From the NCBI GenBank assembly GCA_947373615.1, contig CANBYN010000085.1:1-7616 (forward strand): a stretch of DNA of 7,616 nucleotides, written 5' to 3'. How positions within the stretch are numbered: position 1 is the stretch's first letter; the number at the start of each line of letters is the position of its first letter. A program made the position numbers and the translations under genes. Of this stretch, positions 1 through 5,220 are shown piece after piece. The notes under the pieces were generated by a model. That model was not told the origin of the DNA. It ran no database searches and saw nothing but the letters and a program-made list of their open reading frames with translations. Origin of the DNA: Burkholderiaceae bacterium (GTDB lineage: Bacteria > Pseudomonadota > Gammaproteobacteria > Burkholderiales > Burkholderiaceae).

Positions 1-1057
1 CTGCGGCTTGCTCAGGTAAGGGCCAATAAGTTGCATCCAGCACGTTATCCAACATGCGTACTTGAATTTTTACAACCGCTGCAAATGCGTCAAAATCAAA
101 ACTAGGTTCTGCCGAGAACCCAAAAGGATTCTTAACAAAACGAGGAAGACGGACTGGCCCCAAATCACAGCAACCATATGGCGGTAATGGTTGCTCACCG
201 CATGGATTTGTTGCTGAAATACTTTCGCAATAATTTAAGTTGTTGTCCCGATTAATGTTATCGAGAAACAAAATACCTGGCTCTGCAAAGTCATAGGCTG
301 ACTTCATCACAGAACCCCAAATTTCTCGCGCCTTTACTGTGCGATAAACCCAAAGACCATCGACTCTTTGATTTGCACCCTCCGCAATCAATTGAGCGCT
401 TGGTCTTCCTTTGTGAACTAGATCCCAATTTTGATCACCCTCAACCGCCCTCATAAAATCATTAGATACGCCCACCGAGACATTAAAGTTATTCCAGCGA
501 CCCGTTGTACGTTTTGCGGTAATAAATTCAAAGATATCTGGATGATCAATTCGCAAGACGCCCATCTGAGCACCTCTTCTTGCTCCAGCACTTTCTACGG
601 TTGAGCAAGATTGATCGAATACATTGATATAACTACAAGGCCCTGAAGCAATTGAAGCTGTGCCTTTGACGCCTGCACCCTTAGGGCGAATTCTGGAAAA
701 GTCATAGCCGACACCGCCGCCACGACGCATGGTTTCGGCGGCCTGCTTTAAGGCTTCATAGATTCCTGGATAGCCATCTTCATCAAAACCTTGAATACAG
801 TCACCAACTGGTTGCACAAAACAATTAATCAGGGTCGACTGTATTTCTGTACCTGCAGCGCTCATGATGCGCCCAGCACCAATGGCACCATTGCGCAAAT
901 TTTCTAGAAATAATTGCTCAACCTGAGATCGAAGATGCTCTTGCTCGACTGCTGCCAAACCCCGAGCTACCCGTTGAAAAATAACATCTGGATCTCTTTC
1001 GCCATCCTTTGCATATTTTTCAATTAATACATCAGTGCTAATAGGCTGGATTGACAT
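1..1057 (-). CDS. nrdJ: Adenosylcobalamin-dependent (class II) ribonucleotide reductase, N-terminal part (cut by window edge)
   Basis: I translated this reading frame by hand: 352 codons plus one base are inside the window, open throughout, and the gene continues past the left edge. Class II reductases make deoxyribonucleotides in the cytoplasm using a thiyl radical generated from coenzyme B12; they need neither oxygen nor a NrdB-type subunit. Visible hallmarks are the redox cysteine Cys79 in LINCF, a substrate-specificity-loop-like stretch ARRGAQMG (159-166), and the active-site motif NPCGEQPL with Asn284, thiyl Cys286 and Glu288. Cys297 lies 11 residues after Cys286, the same spacing as Cys322/Cys333 of Thermotoga maritima NrdJ as I remember it. 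There is no ATP-cone domain before the barrel. The second half, including the C-terminal cysteine pair re-reduced by thioredoxin, is outside the window. The start is ATG at 1057, with GGAG 10 bases upstream, and it lies inside the end of the preceding gene (20-base overlap, other frame), which suggests translational coupling. Reduction of diphosphates rather than triphosphates is inferred from family resemblance. Confidence 0.95.
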   Translation of the reverse strand, partial: MSIQPISTDVLIEKYAKDGERDPDVIFQRVARGLAAVEQEHLRSQVEQLFLENLRNGAIGAGRIMSAAGTEIQSTLINCFVQPVGDCIQGFDEDGYPGIYEALKQAAETMRRGGGVGYDFSRIRPKGAGVKGTASIASGPCSYINVFDQSCSTVESAGARRGAQMGVLRIDHPDIFEFITAKRTTGRWNNFNVSVGVSNDFMRAVEGDQNWDLVHKGRPSAQLIAEGANQRVDGLWVYRTVKAREIWGSVMKSAYDFAEPGILFLDNINRDNNLNYCESISATNPCGEQPLPPYGCCDLGPVRLPRFVKNPFGFSAEPSFDFDAFAAVVKIQVRMLDNVLDATYWPLPEQAA

Positions 1058-2270
1058 GAAGAGGGGGCTCCAAAGATTTTTCTAAGAGTTTGATAATTAA
1101 TTCAGGAACTGATTTAATTTGATTGCCAAAGGGAAGTTTGCCAGCCCCGCGGAAGAAGAGGCCTTTTTGGACATTACCAACGAGCGCGCTTCCTAGAACT
1201 TTATCAATGCAAAATTGACCCCATTGACTATTACCATCGCGCAGACCACAGTCATGCAAACAATCAAAAGTCATAGTGCAACGCGGTTTCTTTCTGGCTA
1301 CATCTTGTAGTTTTGGTAGCACCTCTAGATATTGAGTCAACCAAGGCGTCTTAACAGCCCTTGCTGGTAGTCCTGCAGCGCTCAGAAAATCGACCATGTC
1401 TTCCGGCGAGGCTTCTGCGAGTACTTTTTTAAATTCATCATCAGCATCACATTCCGTAGTAACGGCAAATGCTGTGCCCAACTGCACTGCAGATGCTCCT
1501 AGGTCTTGCAATCTTTTAATATCGTCAAACGAGCTGATTCCACCAGCTGCAATAAGAGGAATTTTTCCTTCTAGGCCCATCGTTTTAAATATTGCCAAAG
1601 TATCAGGAATGACGGTTTCAAAATCAAATTTAGGGTTCTGCACTTCTTCAATGCTTGAGGCTCCCACGTGACCTCCAGCCCAACGTGGATGTTCAATCAC
1701 TATAGCATCCGGTAAGCGCCCTTTCTTTTCCCACTTGCGCAAGAGCAGATGAATGCCTCGCGATTCTGAAAGAATCGGAATTAAGGCTGTATCAGGATAA
1801 TCAGCAGCCAAATCGGGAAGATCTAAAGGGAGACCAGCTCCGACCACAATGGCATCAACGCCATTTTCCAAAGAGCATTTCACATAAGCCGCATATTCAT
1901 TTACTGCACGCATGATATTTACTGCAATCAAGCCTCTGCCTTTGGAGATTTCTTGCGCCATGAGAATCTCTCTTTTTAAGGCTTCAATATTGGCTTGATT
2001 GATGAGCTCTTTGCTTTCTGGGGAAGGCTTTAGATACTTTGTACCTTCCATAAGATCTGGATGAAGCCGACGTAAATCAATTGAGGAAATGGTTCCCATG
2101 CCGCCGCATTGAGCGACCGCGCCGGCCAGCTTATGTGCAGAGACACCAACCCCCATGCCGCCCTGCACAATAGGAAGTATTGATTTTCCCTTGATGAGCA
2201 AGGGAGATAATCCACTTCTTTCGAGAGCCAACTCAAAGCTGAGAGGAACCCGCACTTTCAGTATTTCCAT
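1038..2270 (-). CDS. Nitronate monooxygenase / FabK-like FMN-dependent TIM-barrel flavoprotein
   Basis: The product is 410 residues long and belongs to the nitronate monooxygenase (former 2-nitropropane dioxygenase) superfamily, soluble FMN enzymes that oxidise alkyl nitronates or, in FabK, reduce enoyl-ACP. Seen in the protein, numbered from Met at 2270: the N-terminal FMN-loop motif QGGMGVGVS (36-44), AGGHVGAS (198-205) with His201 where the family has its catalytic or flavin-contacting histidine, and the phosphate-binding strands AAGGIS (241-246) and GASAVQLGTAF (258-268). The residue before AGGH is Trp, whereas many true nitronate monooxygenases have an acidic residue, so substrate is uncertain. 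The C-terminal part holds Cys331, 337, 341 and 354 (C-x5-C-x3-C-x12-C). The frame is open from ATG 2339 (433 residues), but I chose ATG 2270. That start has AGGGG 7 bases upstream, while 2339 has no clear ribosome binding site and adds 23 residues that do not look like the family. The stop TAG lies 20 bases inside nrdJ. Family is sure, substrate is not. Confidence 0.87.
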   Translation of the reverse strand: MEILKVRVPLSFELALERSGLSPLLIKGKSILPIVQGGMGVGVSAHKLAGAVAQCGGMGTISSIDLRRLHPDLMEGTKYLKPSPESKELINQANIEALKREILMAQEISKGRGLIAVNIMRAVNEYAAYVKCSLENGVDAIVVGAGLPLDLPDLAADYPDTALIPILSESRGIHLLLRKWEKKGRLPDAIVIEHPRWAGGHVGASSIEEVQNPKFDFETVIPDTLAIFKTMGLEGKIPLIAAGGISSFDDIKRLQDLGASAVQLGTAFAVTTECDADDEFKKVLAEASPEDMVDFLSAAGLPARAVKTPWLTQYLEVLPKLQDVARKKPRCTMTFDCLHDCGLRDGNSQWGQFCIDKVLGSALVGNVQKGLFFRGAGKLPFGNQIKSVPELIIKLLEKSLEPPLHVNPAY

Positions 2271-2277
2271 TAGTAAA

Positions 2278-2282
2278 CCCCT
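2278..2282 (-). promoter_or_regulatory. Ribosome binding site deciding the flavoprotein start
   Basis: AGGGG on the minus strand, 7 bases before ATG 2270. No comparable purine stretch is placed before the in-frame alternatives ATG 2339 and ATG 2330. This favours the 410-residue product and leaves a leader of roughly 70 bases if transcription starts near the palindrome at 2343-2361. Confidence 0.6.
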
Positions 2283-2342
2283 AACCTCGGCTGTAATACA
2301 GCCTTCGCCTGTTGAAAAGAACGGCGACATGGGCTTCATAAT

Positions 2343-2361
2343 GCAGTTACTTGATAACTGC
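2343..2361. promoter_or_regulatory. Perfect inverted repeat, candidate operator
   Basis: Two 7-base arms, GCAGTTA and TAACTGC, flank a 5-base centre (CTTGA on the plus strand). The symmetry is perfect and the size suits a dimeric helix-turn-helix repressor. It covers the possible -10 box of the promoter proposed here and sits 73 bases upstream of the preferred flavoprotein start. No T-run follows on either strand, so it does not look like an intrinsic terminator. The binding protein cannot be named from the sequence. A chance match in AT-rich DNA or an RNA hairpin in the leader remain possible. Confidence 0.4.
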
Positions 2362-2379
2362 CCTTTTGACTCAAATCAA
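2351..2379 (-). promoter_or_regulatory. Possible sigma70 promoter for the flavoprotein-nrdJ pair
   Basis: On the minus strand, TTGATT (2379-2374) and TATCAA (2356-2351) are separated by exactly 17 bases; each matches 4 of 6 consensus positions. Transcription would begin near 2344, downstream of the unused ATG-free region and upstream of the preferred start codon. The -10 box lies inside the inverted repeat 2343-2361, which would allow repression by occlusion. A second, weaker candidate, TTGATT (2448-2443) with TAATTT (2425-2420), also has 17-base spacing. Prediction by eye only; AT-rich DNA readily yields such matches. Confidence 0.3.
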
Positions 2380-2515
2380 AAAAGGATTTGGTATTTTGTG
2401 AGCTTGCTAAAAAGCCCTCAAATTATTATAAATACCTATATAAATCAATGGCTTAAGATTAATAAAAAGATAGGCACTACAGTAGGAGTACAAATTTCAT
2501 CGCTCCCAAGGGGCG

Positions 2516-3010
2516 CTAAGGAGTATCACACTTATAAAAAGGCGATTGTTTTTGCCTAGTTGCCAGAATGACAGAATCTCGAATATTAAATACCCCATCC
2601 ATACTCTGATCCAGAATAAATTGGGTTTGGAAATCTTCGGAGAACTGGATTAAAGAAACAGTGGTGTAAGTAGCTTTAGTTTGAAGATGTTCAGATTGGA
2701 CCGTCGTCTTAATCACTAAACTACTGGGATCAAAGACATCTATCGACTTATAAGCTCCCCGCCTAACCACCTTGACCTGACCACTTTCCGGCAAACGCAA
2801 TTCATTAATGAGTTTTCCGGATTTATCGTAGAAGTTATACATTCCAGACCCAGCAAATTTTGCACTTTTACACATGGCAAGACTATCAACCACCCACCTT
2901 CCTACCAAATGCGATTCAAACTGATTGACTGCTTGAGCAAATCCCTCGGAACTTAAGCTTATTGCCAAAGAAAAAAAGATTGCGATGCATCTAAAGTGGG
3001 TAAATGTCAT
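2516..3010 (-). CDS. Small exported protein of unknown function at the end of the ccm operon
   Basis: I do not recognise this 164-residue protein. From ATG 3010 it begins with a basic/polar stretch, a hydrophobic core (about residues 9-20) and FAQA at 24-27, an A-x-A signal peptidase I site, so the mature protein (about 137 residues) should be periplasmic or secreted. The mature part starts with a LVGRW motif (36-40), a look shared by some small beta-barrel or lipocalin-like proteins, and continues with alternating polar and hydrophobic strands; this fold idea is weak. Only two cysteines remain after cleavage, Cys47 and Cys161 near the C-terminus, and they could form a disulfide. The gene starts 2 bases after the ccmI stop codon. 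A TTG at 3016, overlapping that stop and with AGG 7 bases upstream, is an alternative start giving 166 residues. Co-transcription with ccmI hints at a role connected with heme or thiol chemistry outside the cytoplasm, but this is context only. Confidence 0.72.
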   Translation of the reverse strand: MTFTHFRCIAIFFSLAISLSSEGFAQAVNQFESHLVGRWVVDSLAMCKSAKFAGSGMYNFYDKSGKLINELRLPESGQVKVVRRGAYKSIDVFDPSSLVIKTTVQSEHLQTKATYTTVSLIQFSEDFQTQFILDQSMDGVFNIRDSVILATRQKQSPFYKCDTP

Positions 3011-3012
3011 GA

Positions 3013-4224
3013 TCAAGGTCTGACCTGATCCACCACAATCTTAAGCTTATCCGCTCCAACCTTAACTGTTTGAGTGCTGGAAAATAAATCACCCGACTCT
3101 GCTTTGGCCTGACCAGATTTGGATACGCGCACCTCAACAGTAGCTTCACTCATATTGGAAATTAATGCTTCTGGCGTCATTGCCAATGCATCATTCAAGA
3201 CAAAACGCATTGGCAAGTCTGCTGCCCGACCTCGCATGATGGCGACCGGCATACGAGCGCCTGGTGCACGAGCAATTACCATCACGATGTCATCCGGTTT
3301 TACTCTCGATTTCAAACTAGGATCCAAGATCACTTCCCCGCTAATGCTTTTTCCACTAGATGGAGCAACTGGGGATATTGACTTACTGAAATCTTCGGGA
3401 GGCAAATTCGCTTTACCACGCGCCTCCAAGATTGAGCCCTGAATCATCTTGGCATCATCGGAATCTGGCGGCAGCAATTTTGCCAAGCGATCCCAAACTT
3501 GAACGGCCCCCTTGTAATTACCTTGATTGTAATCAGCCGTTCCTTCCAGCCACAGTGCCATCATATTATTAGGATCAGCTTTCAAGGCTCTTTTCAGAAT
3601 AGCGCGAGGCTTACCTTCAAAGTTACCATTCGCATTGCTCGCTGAGACGTCGGCATAATCTGCCAGTAGCTGTGCGTCACCATCCAAGTATGCTCCTGCA
3701 CGGTCATAAGCCTTTTCAGCATCAACAGGACGACCCATGACTTTATAAGAGCGGGCAAGCATGGCCCAGCCCTTCAAATTGCTGGGGTCTTGCTCCATTT
3801 TGGCGGCCAATCCCGCAACCATCTTTTCAACGTCTTGTTGGGCCGCACGCTTTTGAGCACCGCCATCTGTAATCTGCTGAGCACTGCCAAGCCAGAAATA
3901 AATTAGTGCTGCTACGACCGGCACAATCACTATCAACGAAATCATCGTCTTTTTAGGCGAACCTAAGACTGCCACACCATCGTCTTCACTTGTATCCTGA
4001 AATAAACGCTGACGCAGTTCTGCATGGGATAACTCATAGCTTGTAGCATCAATCAAACCATCTGCATGTTCTTTTTCAAGTTTGACTAATTCATCTTTGT
4101 AGATTGCTGCATTCAATTGCTGACGAGAAGCTTGAGCATCGGAAGATTTCCAGATAAATGGACGAAACAACATCGCCAAAACCAGCAATATCAATACAAA
4201 GGCAGCAATATAAAAAGTAATCAT
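3013..4224 (-). CDS. ccmI: Cytochrome c maturation protein CcmI (apocytochrome c chaperone with TPR domain)
   Basis: CcmI binds the C-terminal part of apocytochromes c in the periplasm and delivers them to the CcmF/CcmH ligation complex. The 403 residues show the family's full layout. A first membrane helix (about 2-20) is followed by a charged loop rich in Lys/Glu/Arg with coiled-coil character (about 30-80), a second membrane helix (about 94-112), and a periplasmic tetratricopeptide region (about 133-250). The repeat signatures include GWAMLARSYKVMGR, the YDRAGAYL stretch and ALWLEGTADYNQGNY. A C-terminal domain (about 294-400), starting ISGEVILDP and common in proteobacterial CcmI, closes the protein. 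The start ATG shares an ATGA overlap with the ccmH stop and has GGGA 6 bases upstream, so translation is probably coupled to ccmH. The length is typical for the family, in contrast to the shorter forms fused to CcmH in enterics. No defects are seen. Confidence 0.95.
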   Translation of the reverse strand: MITFYIAAFVLILLVLAMLFRPFIWKSSDAQASRQQLNAAIYKDELVKLEKEHADGLIDATSYELSHAELRQRLFQDTSEDDGVAVLGSPKKTMISLIVIVPVVAALIYFWLGSAQQITDGGAQKRAAQQDVEKMVAGLAAKMEQDPSNLKGWAMLARSYKVMGRPVDAEKAYDRAGAYLDGDAQLLADYADVSASNANGNFEGKPRAILKRALKADPNNMMALWLEGTADYNQGNYKGAVQVWDRLAKLLPPDSDDAKMIQGSILEARGKANLPPEDFSKSISPVAPSSGKSISGEVILDPSLKSRVKPDDIVMVIARAPGARMPVAIMRGRAADLPMRFVLNDALAMTPEALISNMSEATVEVRVSKSGQAKAESGDLFSSTQTVKVGADKLKIVVDQVRP

Positions 4225-4685
4225 TTGTCATCCCGCAATAAAGCATCTATGCGTTTGTTTTCATCATCAGAAAGTGCAATGGAAATTACCTGGTTATTGC
4301 GTCGGCGCAAATACATTAATAAAGCCACGACCCCTGCAATCATTAATACAAAAGGTCCAATCCAAAGCAGCCAGGTCGTTGGTTTAACAGGCGGGCGATA
4401 CAAGACAAAATCACCGTATCGATCGACCATAAATTCTCTAATTTCAGCATCGGATTTACCTTGCCGAATGAGGTCACGTATTTCTCTACGAAGATCTTGC
4501 GCTAACTCAGAGCGCGAACCAGCTAGCGATTCATTCTGACATACTAAGCAACGCATTTCTTCTGAAATTGAAATCAAGCGTTGCTCTAGAACTGGGTCCG
4601 TGGCCAATGGAATTGCTTCATCAGCAAAGGCGGTAGCGTAGACAAGCAAAGTCAGAAAAAGACTAAAAAGGATTTTTTTAAGCAT
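4221..4685 (-). CDS. ccmH: Cytochrome c maturation protein CcmH (membrane-anchored thiol oxidoreductase)
   Basis: CcmH works with CcmG to reduce the CXXCH cysteines of apocytochrome c before heme is attached, and is part of the heme ligation complex with CcmF and CcmI. The 154-residue protein has a cleavable-looking signal peptide ending around AFA-DE (residues 19-23). It has the family signature MRCLVCQN with redox Cys46 and Cys49, then the helical segment typical of the CcmH three-helix fold (IREFMVDRYGDFVLYRPP, about 82-99). A single C-terminal membrane helix (about 103-126) is followed by a basic cytoplasmic tail. It is the short, separate form rather than the enteric CcmH-CcmI fusion. 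It starts 3 bases after the ccmG stop codon with AAGGG 7 bases upstream, and its stop overlaps the ccmI start. Nothing unusual is seen. Confidence 0.96.
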   Translation of the reverse strand: MLKKILFSLFLTLLVYATAFADEAIPLATDPVLEQRLISISEEMRCLVCQNESLAGSRSELAQDLRREIRDLIRQGKSDAEIREFMVDRYGDFVLYRPPVKPTTWLLWIGPFVLMIAGVVALLMYLRRRNNQVISIALSDDENKRIDALLRDDK

Positions 4686-4688
4686 TGC

Positions 4689-5219
4689 TTAACCCTTATT
4701 CAATTGAGCAATGATCGGATAGATAGATTTATCCAAAACATCTTGAGTGATCGGCCCAATCTGTTTAAAGCGAATAATGCCTGCTTTATCAATCACGTAT
4801 GTTTCTGGAACCCCATAAACACCATAATTAATTCCCACTCGGCCATCAATATCCATAGCTGATAAGTTGTAAGGATTACCTTGTCTTGACAACATCTCCA
4901 GGGCATCTGCACGTTTGTCTTTGTAATCAAGACCAATCAATGGAGCAACATGAGACTTCCCTAACTCAACGAGCATAGGATGCTCTTCACGACAGGCTAC
5001 GCACCATGATGCCCAAACATTTAACACCCAAACTTGACCTTTTAAGTCATCTGGTGAAAAAGTCCTATTTGGGTCCGCTAGTTGAGGAACTTTAAAAGCA
5101 GGAGCAGGCTTGTTCACTAATGGAGATGGTACTTCCCGCGGATCACGACTTAAGCCAACAGCCAAAAAGCCAACAAGCACCACAAACAAAAGCAAGGGAA
5201 TAATAAATTTAGCTTTCAT
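4689..5219 (-). CDS. ccmG: CcmG/DsbE, membrane-anchored thioredoxin-like thiol:disulfide reductase
   Basis: CcmG is the periplasmic thioredoxin-fold protein that passes reducing equivalents from DsbD-type proteins to CcmH or directly to apocytochrome c. The 176 residues comprise an uncleaved N-terminal anchor (about 5-23) and a linker. The thioredoxin domain contains the active site WASWCVACREEHP (Cys73, Cys76) and the cis-proline loop GVYGVPETYVID with Pro138. GVPET is a CcmG hallmark that separates it from general thioredoxins and from ResA/TlpA relatives. One base separates its ATG from the ccmF stop codon (TAATATG), and GAAGAAG lies just upstream as a modest ribosome binding site inside ccmF, so translation should be coupled. 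The length is normal for the family. Both symbols ccmG and dsbE are in use for this protein. Confidence 0.96.
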   Translation of the reverse strand: MKAKFIIPLLLFVVLVGFLAVGLSRDPREVPSPLVNKPAPAFKVPQLADPNRTFSPDDLKGQVWVLNVWASWCVACREEHPMLVELGKSHVAPLIGLDYKDKRADALEMLSRQGNPYNLSAMDIDGRVGINYGVYGVPETYVIDKAGIIRFKQIGPITQDVLDKSIYPIIAQLNKG

Positions 5220-5220
5220 A

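Larger units (their letters stand above)
2271..2515. other. AT-rich intergenic region between the ccm cluster and the flavoprotein gene
   Basis: This is the only sizeable non-coding gap in the window. Reading with the minus strand, it starts just after the exported-protein stop codon with an imperfect GC hairpin (2515-2501, one mismatch) that lacks a following T-tract. Next come a 7-codon reading frame (2500-2477), an AT-rich block (about 2475-2415), two possible promoters, the inverted repeat 2343-2361, and the leader to ATG 2270. An open frame on the plus strand (2155-2559) crosses it but mostly lies antisense to the flavoprotein gene and resembles nothing. Whether ccm transcripts end here or read through into the flavoprotein and nrdJ genes cannot be decided from the sequence. 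Confidence 0.6.

Noticed and set aside
2361..2386. Imperfect stem CCTTTTTTGA ... TCAAAAGG next to the palindrome, considered as an attenuator
   Set aside because: It is weak, needs wobble pairs or a bulge, and probably lies upstream of the transcription start.
2401..2420. Stem GGGCTT/AAGCTC with a T-rich loop in the gap, considered as a terminator
   Set aside because: The stem has only six pairs including a G-U, and the T-run is in the loop and not after the stem.
2501..2515. GC hairpin CGCCCCTTGGGAGCG just after the exported-protein stop, considered as a terminator
   Set aside because: It has one mismatch, a tiny loop, and is followed by ATGAAATTTG instead of a T-run, so it is not a convincing intrinsic terminator on the minus strand.
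2155..2559. Plus-strand open frame of 134 codons crossing the flavoprotein start and the intergenic gap
   Set aside because: It is antisense to the flavoprotein gene for much of its length, has no good ribosome binding site, and gives a protein with no recognisable domain and low-complexity composition.
4117..4539. Plus-strand open frame of 140 codons over the ccmH/ccmI junction
   Set aside because: It is antisense to two clear genes whose motifs and overlaps are intact; its product shows no motif.
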